This document shows, in pieces, positions 1 through 8,218 of a DNA stretch of 64,000 bases. The DNA is from Rhodococcus sp. Leaf247 (GTDB taxonomy: Bacteria > Actinomycetota > Actinomycetes > Mycobacteriales > Mycobacteriaceae): positions 1,070,144 through 1,134,143 of the forward strand of contig NZ_LMRP01000002.1 in the NCBI RefSeq assembly GCF_001426185.1. Direction: 5' to 3'. Position 1 is the first letter of the stretch. The number at the start of each line of letters is the position of its first letter. Both the position numbers and the translations under genes were made by a program. A model generated the notes under the pieces. The model ran no database searches and was not told the DNA's origin. It saw nothing but the letters and a program-made list of their open reading frames with translations.

Positions 1-416
1 GTGTACGGAGGCACCAGAAGGGCGGCTTCCGGTCGCTGAATCGGCTTGGCGTTGGTCACCGAGTGATTCAATCGCGCATCCTTGGTCGCGCACCTGACCG
101 ATCCCGCGATCTCTTCGGTGGTGCGCACTGACGCGAACGTTCCTTGGTTCCTTGTCCGGTTGTACTGGGCCGCTGCAGCCTGCGCCGACTTCCGCGATGC
201 GCGAGTATCCGTCAGCCACTGGTGCTGAGCATCGGCCACGATCTTCGTGCCGTCGGAGAACTCGACCTCGAAACACGGCCGACCCACCATGACGTCGGTC
301 GCAGCGACGACCCGGGTCGCAGATCCGGACGCATCGATGAGATGGTCCCCGACCTCGACCTCGCCCATCGTCGTCCACCCTGTGGGCGTCGCCAGCGGCG
401 TATCGAGGGCGAGCGC
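1..416 (-). other. Intein in DnaB Walker A motif (N-terminal part only)
   Basis: An intein interrupts dnaB between Lys235 and the expected Ser/Thr of the Walker A loop. Its first residue is Ala, followed by LALDTPLATPTGWTTM (block A) and EVGDHL. Block B is seen as VADAQHQWLT, with the conserved His followed by Gln-Trp. An Ala at position 1 plus a Trp in block B is the pattern described for class 3 inteins, which use a block F Cys instead of an N-terminal nucleophile; block F is outside the window, so the class is inferred. The last visible residues, LLVPPY, resemble the region just before the homing-endonuclease domain of mycobacterial DnaB inteins. About 138 intein residues are visible. Confidence 0.88.
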
Positions 417-1121
417 CTTGCCCACACCAGGCCTCGCCGCGACGATGATCATCTGGCCCGGATGCAGGCCGTTGGTGACCTCGTCGAGTTCGGTGAAGCC
501 GGTGGGCACACCGTTCGACATGCCGCCGCGGCTGGCAATGGAGTCGATCTCGTCCATCGTGGGCTGCAGCAGCTCTTCGAGCTGGACGAAGTCCTCGGCG
601 GTACGACGCTCGGTGACCTCGTAGACCTCGGCTTGCGCGCGGTCCACCACCTCCGCGACGTCCTGCCCGTCGGCGCCGGCGTAGCCGAACTGCACGATGC
701 GGGTACCGGCCTCCACGAGGCGACGCAGGATGGCCTTCTCGACGACGATCTCCGCGTAGAACGACGCGTTGGCCGCGGTGGGCACCGTCTGCGTCAGCGT
801 GACCAGGTAGGGCGGTCCGCCGATGCGCTTGAGTTCGCCGCGACGCTCGAGTTCGGCCGAGACCGTCACCGGGTCGGCGGGATCTCCGCGGCCGTACAGA
901 TCGAGGATCGCGTCGTAGACCATCTGGTGAGCGGGGCGGTAGAAGTCACCGGGCCGCAGGACCTCGAGGACGTCGGCGATGGCGTCCTTGCTGAGCAACA
1001 TGCCACCGAGTACCGACTGCTCGGCCGCCATGTCCTGAGGGGGCTGACGACCGAAGTCCTCGCCCGGCGCCTCGGACGGTCCCTGGTAGTCGTTCGCTCC
1101 TCGATCGTCCACGACCGCCAC
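1..1121 (-). CDS. dnaB: Replicative DNA helicase DnaB, intein-containing, 3' end beyond the window
   Basis: Hexameric helicase that unwinds DNA at the replication fork. The gene starts with GTG at 1121, preceded by a purine-rich ribosome binding site, and the protein opens MAVVDD as I recall for M. tuberculosis DnaB. Residues 1-235 contain the N-terminal helicase domain (motif AAEQSVLGGML) and the start of the RecA-like ATPase domain (TGFTELDEVTNGLHPGQ). The Walker A motif reads ARPGVGK and is cut directly after the lysine (residue 235) by an in-frame intein beginning at residue 236. Reading continues open to the window edge, so the rest of the intein and the C-terminal extein are not visible. 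The upstream neighbour on the same strand side is a SulP-carbonic anhydrase gene, not part of an operon with dnaB. Confidence 0.95.
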   Translation of the reverse strand, partial: MAVVDDRGANDYQGPSEAPGEDFGRQPPQDMAAEQSVLGGMLLSKDAIADVLEVLRPGDFYRPAHQMVYDAILDLYGRGDPADPVTVSAELERRGELKRIGGPPYLVTLTQTVPTAANASFYAEIVVEKAILRRLVEAGTRIVQFGYAGADGQDVAEVVDRAQAEVYEVTERRTAEDFVQLEELLQPTMDEIDSIASRGGMSNGVPTGFTELDEVTNGLHPGQMIIVAARPGVGKALALDTPLATPTGWTTMGEVEVGDHLIDASGSATRVVAATDVMVGRPCFEVEFSDGTKIVADAQHQWLTDTRASRKSAQAAAAQYNRTRNQGTFASVRTTEEIAGSVRCATKDARLNHSVTNAKPIQRPEAALLVPPY

Positions 1122-1686
1122 GGATGCCGCCCTCTCCCTCGCTCGTCGAACGGCGCGTGACCGAAGAATTTTCGGACACGACGCCGTTGCAGACAACTTG
1201 TACTCCCGACGTCCGACACGTGTGCCGTGAGCTCGAGATGGTGTGCCGGAGGGACGTTAGGGCTTGTGAACCTCAGCGCCAAACCGTCATGTTGGCGAAC
1301 CTGTGGAGCAATTGGGGATACCGCAGGACCGCCGTGTTGACCACCTGTGCAGAACCTGGGGACCAACAACATCACAGTGAGTGTCGCCGCACGTCAGAGC
1401 CGTTTCGATTGTTGACCGTCTGTGGATGAATGCGGCCTCGGCGTGTCCCGCCGAGTTGACATGTCGGGCGTGTCAGGTCTCGGACGGCCGCACTTATCAA
1501 CATGACGCAGCTCACATCTCGGTAACCGGTGGTAAACGGCCAGCGAATTCTGATCCGGTCCGGAAAACCGTCACGGCACACTCACCGCGGCTCGTTTCAC
1601 GCCGGACATCTACGTCCGAGGGCGCACACGACACGGGCGCCGCGACGCACAGTGCGTCGCGGCGCCCGTCAGGGTCGGTCGGTGGT
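1122..1686. other. Non-coding stretch upstream of dnaB
   Basis: This 565 bp region lies between the dnaB start and the stop of the SulP-carbonic anhydrase gene. I see no convincing coding frame. It must hold the dnaB promoter. Two near matches to the DnaA box are present, TGTGGATGA at 1421-1429 and TTATCAACA at 1494-1502, each one base from the E. coli consensus on one strand. A strong hairpin terminator lies at its distal end (1633-1669). Confidence 0.5.
1633..1669 (-). terminator. Hairpin terminator after the SulP-carbonic anhydrase gene
   Basis: A perfect inverted repeat with 18-nt arms (1633-1650 and 1652-1669, core GGGCGCCGCGACGCAC) sits 17 bp beyond the stop codon of the minus-strand gene. 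There is no U-tract, as is common for actinobacterial terminators. Confidence 0.75.
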
Positions 1687-3960
1687 TCAGCCGGCGTCGA
1701 TCGGCTCCCGGAGCTCGGTCACGGAGGCCGCGTCGACAAGGAGGACGCGCGCCGTCGGAATGTCGAAGAACAAGCCGACGACGCGAAGGCAACCCTCCGC
1801 GGAGGCCTTGCCCACCACGGAGTGTCGGGACAGCGTCTGCAGCTGTACGGCGACGTTCACCATCGCCAACTGGTCGATGTCGGAGAAGCCCAGTTCTGCC
1901 GCGTCCCGAGCCACAGGGTGCCCGCTGCGGAACGCACTGAGGCTCGCACGGCCGTGTGACAGCCAGTCGGCGACGACCCCGTCACCGTCGTGGGCACCGG
2001 CCAGCAATCCCCGCATGGCTCCGCAGCCGGAGTGACCGCACACAACGATCGAGCTGATGTTCAGCGTGTCGACTCCGTAGTGCAGTGCCGCTTCCAGCGA
2101 CGTGTCCGGGGCGCCCACCGGGATCAGGTTGCCCATGTTGCGGACGGTGAACAGGTCTCCGGGGCCTGCGCTGGTGATCGTGTTGGGCATCACCCGTGAA
2201 TCCACGCAGCTCAGGAAGAAGGTATCGGGGTCCTGGAACTCGCTCAGTTTCTCGAGGTGCGGACGCATGGAGTCCGCGCTCCGGCGGTGGTACTCCTCCA
2301 CGCCGGCCAGGACCGGCCGCAGCGCTGCCGGGGTGACAGCGTCGGCGGTGAACGGTCCGGAATGGCTGTCCACCGTCTGCCACTGCGACCAGGGCATGAA
2401 CGTACGAGCGGAGAGGAGGTTGGGCAGGCGCTTCGGCGGACCCTCGGTGGCCGACTCCATGTCGACAGCGCCGACCTCGTCCACCACGACGGTGCCGCCG
2501 GTGGCCTCGTACTGCCGGATCCATTCGTGGAGAGCGTCGTAGACCGCGTGGTCGAGGAAGTCGACGACCAGTTCGACGGTGACCGAGCGGCCGGCCGGGA
2601 CGGCCTGCAGCACACGGGTCAGGCGCGGAAGCGACAGGAAGCTCAGCGAACCCTCGACGACGACCCTCCAGGAGTCGGCACCCACTTCCTCGGAACGCAC
2701 ACGCGCCCAGAGCACTCGACGCAGAACCAGCAGCACCGACAGGGCCAGACCGATCAGAACACCCTCGAGAAGGTTGAGCGCGACCACACCGACGACGGTC
2801 ACGGCGTAGACGGCGACGTCACCGGTCCGCTTCGCCGACTTGATGTCGGCGAGTTTGACCAGCTGCACACCGATCATCACCAACAGACCTGCGAGTGCGG
2901 CGTACGGCACCAGCTCGACGACACCGATGAACAGTACGGAGAAGACGAGGACCCAGACACCGTGCAGCACAGCGGAAGCCGGCGAGCGTGCACCGGACTT
3001 GACGTTGGTCGCGCTGCGCACGATGACTCCGGTCACCGGAAGGCCGCCGGCGACACCGGACACCATGTTGGCGGCGCCCTGTCCCATCAGTTCACGGTCG
3101 AAGTTCGTGCGCCGACCCGAGTGCATCTTGTCGATGGCGACTGCGGACAGCAGGGACTCGACGCTGGCGATCAACGCGATGGTGAGCACACCGGTCGCGA
3201 ATCCCATCCATTGCCCTTCGGGCAGGAGCGGCAGCTCGATGGCGTCGATCAGGTTGCCGGGCAGGTCGATTCGTTCGACATCCATCGCGAGGGCCAGCGA
3301 CAGACCGGTACCGGCGACGACCGCGACGAGAGGACCGGGCACCTTGCCCAGCGGACCCTTGACGCGGGGCCACAGAAGCATCAGGGCGACGACCACTGCA
3401 CCGATGGCGACGGACGCGAGTTCCGCATCGACGAGCGACGCCGGGAGCGACGTGATGTTCTCTATCGCGGAGCTCTTGCTGTCACCGCCCAGAAGAACGT
3501 GGATCTGCTGCAGCGCGATGGTGATACCGATGCCCGCGAGCATCGCGTGCACCACCACGGGTGAGATGGCCAACGCCTGGCGAGCGATCCTGCTCAGTCC
3601 CAGACCGACCTGTAGAACGCCCGCGGCCACCGTGATGAGACACGTGACGCGCCATCCGAACTGGGCGACCAACTCGGCGACGACGACCGTCAGTCCGGCG
3701 GCCGGGCCACTGACCTGAAGGGGTGAGCCTCCGAGAAGCCCCGCCAGGATGCCACCGATCACGGCGGCGATGAGCCCCGCCATGACCGGGGCGCCGGACG
3801 CGACCGCGATACCGATGGAGAGGGGGACCGCGACGAGGAACACCACCAGGGAGGCGGGCACGTCGTATCTCAGGACGGATGCCACACGATCGCGGATCGG
3901 ATTCGGCTGCAGGGACACGGGCGGATCGTCGGACGATGGTCGGTCGAGTTGTGCAGTCAC
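1687..3960 (-). CDS. SulP-family bicarbonate/anion transporter fused to beta-carbonic anhydrase
   Basis: Membrane transporter of the SulP family, probably importing bicarbonate, with a cytoplasmic carbonic anhydrase that interconverts bicarbonate and CO2. Residues of about 15-400 are hydrophobic transmembrane segments with SulP motifs (SGPAAGLTVVVAEL, GGLPVTGVIVRS). A STAS-like region follows at about 430-530. The C-terminal carbonic anhydrase has the zinc site Cys585-x-Asp587-Ser-Arg589 and His643-x-x-Cys646. The layout resembles M. tuberculosis Rv3273 as recalled. I chose the GTG at 3960 because it has a GGAGG eight bases upstream; an in-frame start at 4035 would add 25 residues but lacks such a site. 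It sits alone between the ribosomal operon and dnaB. Anion specificity is inferred from the fusion. Confidence 0.9.
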   Translation of the reverse strand: MTAQLDRPSSDDPPVSLQPNPIRDRVASVLRYDVPASLVVFLVAVPLSIGIAVASGAPVMAGLIAAVIGGILAGLLGGSPLQVSGPAAGLTVVVAELVAQFGWRVTCLITVAAGVLQVGLGLSRIARQALAISPVVVHAMLAGIGITIALQQIHVLLGGDSKSSAIENITSLPASLVDAELASVAIGAVVVALMLLWPRVKGPLGKVPGPLVAVVAGTGLSLALAMDVERIDLPGNLIDAIELPLLPEGQWMGFATGVLTIALIASVESLLSAVAIDKMHSGRRTNFDRELMGQGAANMVSGVAGGLPVTGVIVRSATNVKSGARSPASAVLHGVWVLVFSVLFIGVVELVPYAALAGLLVMIGVQLVKLADIKSAKRTGDVAVYAVTVVGVVALNLLEGVLIGLALSVLLVLRRVLWARVRSEEVGADSWRVVVEGSLSFLSLPRLTRVLQAVPAGRSVTVELVVDFLDHAVYDALHEWIRQYEATGGTVVVDEVGAVDMESATEGPPKRLPNLLSARTFMPWSQWQTVDSHSGPFTADAVTPAALRPVLAGVEEYHRRSADSMRPHLEKLSEFQDPDTFFLSCVDSRVMPNTITSAGPGDLFTVRNMGNLIPVGAPDTSLEAALHYGVDTLNISSIVVCGHSGCGAMRGLLAGAHDGDGVVADWLSHGRASLSAFRSGHPVARDAAELGFSDIDQLAMVNVAVQLQTLSRHSVVGKASAEGCLRVVGLFFDIPTARVLLVDAASVTELREPIDAG

Positions 3961-4222
3961 GAGTGAACCTCCAGGCGACACGTGGGTGTTTGTCTGTGCG
4001 GTTACGTCATCAGGGATGCTCGACGAATGAGTCAAGACTTCCCAAAGGGTACGTAAGGCTTTCGGAGCACTGCAGACCCTGGAGGTGGATCGAGACCGCG
4101 TTCACACGATGTTTGGGCACTGCACCAGAAAGTGCCGGCAGAAACACTCGCCGAGCATAAAAAATCGGCTGTGAATGGCGCGAAGAATGCAGCGGGTGTA
4201 GAGAACAGAATGCACGCAAATG

Positions 4223-4260
4223 CACGAAGACCCCGGCTGCGAACAGCCGGGGTCTTCGTG
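4223..4260 (-). terminator. Terminator of the rpsF-ssb-rpsR-rplI operon
   Basis: A perfect inverted repeat with 17-nt arms and a CGAA tetraloop (arms 4223-4239 and 4244-4260, core GACCCCGGCTG) lies just beyond the rplI stop codon on the minus strand. Confidence 0.85.
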
Positions 4261-4274
4261 GTCGAGAAGGGATA

Positions 4275-4733
4275 TCACTCCGAGGCAGTGACCTCGAGGT
4301 CGAACGCCGCGGTGACGTCGGGGTGCAGCGCGACGGAGATGCGGTGCTTGCCCGTGGACTTCACGTGCGACTTCGGCAGTTCGATGCTGCGCTTGTCGAC
4401 GACGGGTCCGCCGGCGCTCTTGAGCGCGGCGGCGACGTCGGCTGCGGTGACCGAGCCGAAGAGCTTGCCCGAACCACCCGCGGTACGCACCGCGAGAGTC
4501 ACGGACTCGAGGGCCTCGATGGCCTGCTTGAGCTCGTTGGCGTGGTCGAGCCCGCGCACGGCGCGAGCTTCCTGGGCGCGGCGGATGCCTTCGACCTGCT
4601 TCTGTGCTCCGCGAGTGGCCGCGATGGCCAGCCCACGGGGCAGGAGGAAGTTACGGCCGTAGCCGTCCTTGACCTCCACGGTGTCTCCGGGAACGCCGAG
4701 GTTGTCGACATCAGCGGTGAGGATGAGCTTCAT
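4275..4733 (-). CDS. rplI: 50S ribosomal protein bL9
   Basis: Protein of the large ribosomal subunit. The 152-residue product has the typical bL9 N-terminal domain ([17 protein letters not shown] and [13 protein letters not shown]), a long connecting helix, and the C-terminal domain ending in a beta-rich segment. ATG at 4733 is preceded by AAAGG. It is the last gene of the rpsF-ssb-rpsR-rplI operon, 14 bp after rpsR, and is followed by a strong hairpin terminator. Confidence 0.97.
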   Translation of the reverse strand: MKLILTADVDNLGVPGDTVEVKDGYGRNFLLPRGLAIAATRGAQKQVEGIRRAQEARAVRGLDHANELKQAIEALESVTLAVRTAGGSGKLFGSVTAADVAAALKSAGGPVVDKRSIELPKSHVKSTGKHRISVALHPDVTAAFDLEVTASE

Positions 4734-4747
4734 GGTTACCTTTCCCC

Positions 4748-4990
4748 TTATCGCGCAGTCGCCGCGTAGGGCAGCAGTGCTACCTCACGCGAGTTCTTGA
4801 CTGCGATGGCGATGTCCCGCTGATGCTGGACGCAGTTGCCGGTGACACGACGAGCGCGGATCTTGCCGCGATCACTGACGTACTTACGCAGCAGTGTCGT
4901 GTCCTTGTAATCGATGGACGTGTTCTTTTCCTTGCAGAAGGCACACACCTTCTTCTTGATCACCTTGTCGCGCAATGGCGGTTTAGGCAT
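4748..4990 (-). CDS. rpsR: 30S ribosomal protein bS18, zinc-binding (C+) form
   Basis: Small-subunit protein that pairs with bS6 on 16S rRNA. It has 80 residues from the ATG at 4990, chosen over an upstream TTG at 4996 because a GGAG lies 7 nt before the ATG. The N-terminal CAFC and the later GNC cysteines mark the zinc-ribbon C+ form rather than the zinc-independent paralogue induced by zinc starvation in many actinobacteria. The core [15 protein letters not shown] is fully conserved. It lies between ssb and rplI in the operon. Confidence 0.96.
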   Translation of the reverse strand: MPKPPLRDKVIKKKVCAFCKEKNTSIDYKDTTLLRKYVSDRGKIRARRVTGNCVQHQRDIAIAVKNSREVALLPYAATAR

Positions 4991-5032
4991 GTACAAACTC
5001 CGAATCTTTGTTCACTGCATGTGGGTGAAGAA

Positions 5033-5581
5033 TCAGAACGGAGGTTCGTCGTCGCCACCACGGGAGCCGCCGAACGAGCCCGATGCCTGCGGAGCGCTGC
5101 CCCACGGATCGTCGCCGCCCGAGCTGCCACCGGACTGACGGCTCGACGAGCCACCACCCGATCCACCGGAGGAACCGAACCCGCCGCCGCTGTTGCCGCC
5201 TCCTCCACCGCCGCCGCGACTGACCTTGTTGACCTTGGCCGTCGCGTACTTCAGGGAGGGGCCGACCTCGTCGACTTCGAGTTCCACGACAGTGCGCTTC
5301 TCGCCCTCACGCGTCTCGTAGGAACGCTGCTTCAACCGGCCCGTCACGACGACTCGTGCGCCGCGGGTCAGGGACTCCGCGACGTTCTCCGCAGCCTCAC
5401 GCCAGATGTTGCACCGCATGAAAAGAGCGTCGCCGTCTTTCCATTCGTTGCTCTGGCGATCGAAGGTGCGGGGTGTGGACGCGACGGTGAAGTTCGCGAC
5501 CGCCGCACCTGCCGGGGTGAATCGAAGCTCGGGATCGGCCGTCAGGTTCCCGACGACGGTGATGACGGTTTCGCCTGCCAT
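5033..5581 (-). CDS. ssb: Single-stranded DNA-binding protein
   Basis: Binds single-stranded DNA during replication, repair and recombination. The 182-residue product has an N-terminal OB-fold (about 1-115, starting [19 protein letters not shown]), then a glycine/serine-rich disordered linker (about 122-170) and the acidic tip DDEPPF that recruits partner proteins. The length and Gly-rich linker are typical of actinobacterial SSB. It is the second gene of the operon, between rpsF and rpsR; the shared transcript links it to translation genes as in mycobacteria. Confidence 0.97.
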   Translation of the reverse strand: MAGETVITVVGNLTADPELRFTPAGAAVANFTVASTPRTFDRQSNEWKDGDALFMRCNIWREAAENVAESLTRGARVVVTGRLKQRSYETREGEKRTVVELEVDEVGPSLKYATAKVNKVSRGGGGGGGNSGGGFGSSGGSGGGSSSRQSGGSSGGDDPWGSAPQASGSFGGSRGGDDEPPF

Positions 5582-5662
5582 GATTCCTCTTTCTCGTGCC
5601 TTGTCAGCGCATGATCTTTCTCTGTTGCCGTCAGCCTAGGGCGATACGGTGACAGATACGGA

Positions 5663-5950
5663 TCACTTGCCGCGGCGCAGAACCTTGGTGCGGAGCACCG
5701 ATTCGTTCAGGCCCAGCTGGCGGTCGAGTTCGGACACCGTGGCCGGCTCCGCGTTGATGTCGATCACCGCGTAGATGCCTTCCGCGTGCTTGTCGATCTC
5801 GTAGGCGAGACGGCGCTTTCCCCACACGTCGACCTTGTCGACCTTGCCGCCGTCCTTGCGGATGACGTTCAGGAACGTATCCAGCGACGGGGCGACCGTG
5901 CGCTCGTCGAGATTGGGGTCGAGAATGACCATCAGTTCGTAATGACGCAT
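5663..5950 (-). CDS. rpsF: 30S ribosomal protein bS6
   Basis: Small-subunit ribosomal protein that forms a heterodimer with bS18. The 95-residue product begins [18 protein letters not shown] and ends [11 protein letters not shown], the usual length for actinobacteria. ATG at 5950 has a long GGAGGTGA element about 12 nt upstream plus GAGG closer to the start. It is the first gene of the ribosomal/SSB operon, 81 bp before ssb, and its leader carries a small perfect hairpin. Confidence 0.97.
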   Translation of the reverse strand: MRHYELMVILDPNLDERTVAPSLDTFLNVIRKDGGKVDKVDVWGKRRLAYEIDKHAEGIYAVIDINAEPATVSELDRQLGLNESVLRTKVLRRGK

Positions 5951-5983
5951 AAGACCTCATCACCTCCTATGGACTGTGAAACG

Positions 5984-6002
5984 GTCACGGACGATCCGTG
6001 AC
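5984..6002 (-). promoter_or_regulatory. Hairpin in the rpsF operon leader
   Basis: A perfect inverted repeat GTCACGGA-TCG-TCCGTGAC lies 34-52 nt upstream of the rpsF start. In other bacteria the rpsF leader binds the S6:S18 complex and represses the operon; whether this hairpin does so is inference. It could also be a plain mRNA-stabilising stem. Confidence 0.4.
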
Positions 6003-6095
6003 AGGAGGGTCGTTGCGTCAGCAACCGGTCCAGGGTACCCGGGAGAACACCCAGAGCGAAATCGTCGGCATTCACGGTGCGGGAGCCACGGCACC

Positions 6096-6101
6096 TAGTC
6101 T
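6096..6101 (+). promoter_or_regulatory. -10 box (TAGTCT) for a leaderless GT87 mRNA
   Basis: TAGTCT lies 7 nt before the ATG at 6109, so transcription would begin at or next to the start codon. No Shine-Dalgarno sequence is present. Confidence 0.55.
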
Positions 6102-6108
6102 TGTCCCC

Positions 6109-7485
6109 ATGACCACGGGCCGTGCAGGTGTGGCGACCGCGACGGTCGTCACCGCAGTGTCCGTGGTGACGATGATTCTCGGCTACCTGAACAAGGCCCG
6201 CTGCACCGGAGCGCCGTTCGACGAGGCAGGCCGCAGCCTGGTGTTCGACCGGATCAAGGACTCGTCCGTCTGCTACTCGGACATCCAGTTCCTCTGGCTC
6301 GACCGCGGTATCGACCAGCACATCTTCCCGTATCTGAATGGTGGCATCTCCGCCGACGGGACCTTGATCGGCGGCACCGTGGAGTACCCCGTGCTCAGCG
6401 GGATCCTGATGTGGATCGGCGGGCTCGCCAGCCACACCGATGCTCAGTTCCTCTTCTACTCCGCCGTGCTGCTCGCACCGTTCGGCGCCCTGACGGCCTG
6501 GATGCTGGGCCGCACGGTCGGCTCGATCGCGCTGCTGTGGTCCGCAGGACCGGCACTGATCCTCTACGCGTTCCACAACTGGGAGCTGCCCGTCGTGGCC
6601 ACCGCGGTGGGCGCCGTCTACGTCATGTCCACGACGTGGCCGCTGCGGGTGCGCGCATGCCTCGCGGCAGCCCTACTGGCAGTGGGGTTCTGCCTCAAGC
6701 TCTATCCGGGCGCCTTCGTCCTGCCACTCGCGCTGTTCGTCCTGGTCGGCGGACGCGGCGGACGTGAGCTCGCCGTTCCGGGCAGGCTCGACGTCCGGGG
6801 CGCCGCCGCCGTCGTCGCTGTCGCCGGCGCGGTCGTCGCAGCCGTCAATCTGCCGTTCGCCCTCCTCGGATACGACGGCTGGCGTGCGTCGTTCGCCTTC
6901 CAGGAGATGCGCGAGGCGGACATCACCACCAACTCGATCTGGTACTGGGGATTGCGCGTCCTCTACGCGACACCGTCCACATCGCCCGAGACGAGCGAGG
7001 CGAACGAGGCCGCCTACCAGTCGATGGTGTCGGTCCTGTCACCGATGTTCGTCCTGGCAGCGTTCGCCGCTGCACTGTGGTTCGGCTGGCGCCGCTACGG
7101 AACGGAGGGCACATACCCGTGGATACAGATCAGCGCGGTGATGCTGGCGTCGTTCCTGCTGTTCCACAAGGTGCACTCGCCGCAGTACACGCTCTGGCTC
7201 GTTCCGTTCTTCGTCCTGCTCCGCATCCCGTGGCAGGTGGTGACCGCGTATCTGCTCGCCGACCTGGTCATGGGAATCGGTGTGTTCAAGTACTTCGCGG
7301 CGCTGTCCAGCGGCAGTGACGCCTCGACGGAGGAGAACGTCGTCCTGGTCGGGGTGTGGGGTCGTGCGGCCCTGCTGGTGGTGCTGATCGTGCTGTTCGC
7401 TCGGTCGCGCGAACGACGACACTCCGAGTCGCCCGTCCGAGTCGTCGATCCCCCGTCCCCCCGAATCACCGAGGTGTCCGCATGA
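6109..7485 (+). CDS. GT87/DUF2029-like polytopic membrane glycosyltransferase
   Basis: A 458-residue integral membrane protein with about ten hydrophobic segments and a short basic cytoplasmic tail. Features shared with polyprenol-phosphate-mannose-dependent mannosyltransferases are the periplasmic loop after the first membrane segment (CYSDI, then EYPVLSG) and late motifs HSPQYTLWLVP. Such enzymes extend cell-envelope lipoglycans, but the acceptor is unknown here. I chose ATG 6109 because a TAGTCT -10 box lies 7 nt upstream and the upstream extension is not membrane-like. It is a paralogue of the minus-strand gene at 17894-19546, on the other side of the Ter island. Its stop overlaps the next start (ATGA), so both are likely co-translated. 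Confidence 0.8.
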   Translation: MTTGRAGVATATVVTAVSVVTMILGYLNKARCTGAPFDEAGRSLVFDRIKDSSVCYSDIQFLWLDRGIDQHIFPYLNGGISADGTLIGGTVEYPVLSGILMWIGGLASHTDAQFLFYSAVLLAPFGALTAWMLGRTVGSIALLWSAGPALILYAFHNWELPVVATAVGAVYVMSTTWPLRVRACLAAALLAVGFCLKLYPGAFVLPLALFVLVGGRGGRELAVPGRLDVRGAAAVVAVAGAVVAAVNLPFALLGYDGWRASFAFQEMREADITTNSIWYWGLRVLYATPSTSPETSEANEAAYQSMVSVLSPMFVLAAFAAALWFGWRRYGTEGTYPWIQISAVMLASFLLFHKVHSPQYTLWLVPFFVLLRIPWQVVTAYLLADLVMGIGVFKYFAALSSGSDASTEENVVLVGVWGRAALLVVLIVLFARSRERRHSESPVRVVDPPSPRITEVSA

Positions 7486-8063
7486 GTGCGACCGACGAGA
7501 CCTTTCCGCTGCTCGGTGATCATGTGCACCTCGAGCCCCTGCGGACCGACCACGCGGACGAGCTGCTCACCGCCGCGGACGACCCCGAGATCTTCCGGTG
7601 GACGGGCGCCGTCGTGTCCGACCGTGCCGGTGCCGCCGCGTACATCGACACGGCTCTCGCGGATCCCGCGCGAATCGCCTACCTGCAGCGCGACGCGCAC
7701 ACGGGCGTCGCCGTGGGGACGACGTCGTACTACCAGGTCGACCACCGCAACCGCAGCCTCGCCATCGGGTACACCTGGTTGTCGCGGTCGGCCCAGGGGA
7801 CGCGGATCAACCCGGAATCGAAGTACCTGCTCCTCGATCACGCCTTCGGTCCGCGTGCGGCCGTGCGGGTCGAGTGGCACACCGATTCGAACAACGCGCA
7901 GTCACGCGCGGCCATCGCCAAGTTGGGCGCGCAGTTCGAGGGCCTGCTGCGGAAGCACCGGGCGCGCCCGGACGGCTCGTGGCGCACCACGGCACTGTTC
8001 TCCATGACGGACGACGAGTGGCCCGCCGCCGCGGACGCGCTGCGTGCACGCCTGCGCGGCTGA
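7482..8063 (+). CDS. GNAT-family N-acetyltransferase (RimJ/RimL-like)
   Basis: Predicted acetyl-CoA-dependent acetyltransferase of 193 residues. The first half has the RimJ/RimL pattern (VHLEPLRTDHADELLTAADD, then FRWTG), and the core has IGYTWLSRSAQGTRINPESK followed by VRVEWHTDSNNAQSRAAIAKLGA, typical of ribosomal-protein or small-molecule acetyltransferases acting on N-termini. ATG at 7482 overlaps the stop of the GT87 gene by 4 nt, so it is translationally coupled to a membrane glycosyltransferase. Substrate cannot be deduced. Confidence 0.85.
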   Translation: MSATDETFPLLGDHVHLEPLRTDHADELLTAADDPEIFRWTGAVVSDRAGAAAYIDTALADPARIAYLQRDAHTGVAVGTTSYYQVDHRNRSLAIGYTWLSRSAQGTRINPESKYLLLDHAFGPRAAVRVEWHTDSNNAQSRAAIAKLGAQFEGLLRKHRARPDGSWRTTALFSMTDDEWPAAADALRARLRG

Positions 8064-8175
8064 GTGCGCGCCCCACCTGTGTGTTTTGCAGAATCTTCAC
8101 ACCACCCGGCCATGCTCGGAACGACAATGGTCTGCCGGTGACAAAACCGACTGATCGGTGTAGAACATGGGACAC

Positions 8176-8195
8176 AACCGGTCGGCTGACCGGTT
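8176..8195 (+). promoter_or_regulatory. Inverted repeat upstream of the LuxR-type regulator
   Basis: AACCGGTC-GGCT-GACCGGTT is a perfect 8-bp inverted repeat ending 23 bp before the start codon of the small LuxR-type gene. It could be an operator for autoregulation or a hairpin affecting translation. A TAGAAC hexamer at 8161 is a possible -10 element. Confidence 0.4.
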
Positions 8196-8218
8196 CCGGG
8201 GAAACGAGAGCAGAACTT

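Noticed and set aside
144-1160. Long plus-strand open frame opposite dnaB
   Set aside because: It is antisense to the clear DnaB/intein frame and has no family-like segments; GC-rich shadow frame.
2257-3564. 435-codon plus-strand frame inside the SulP-carbonic anhydrase gene
   Set aside because: Composition (Asp/Arg/His-rich, low complexity) is that of a reverse-frame shadow; the minus-strand gene has clear motifs.
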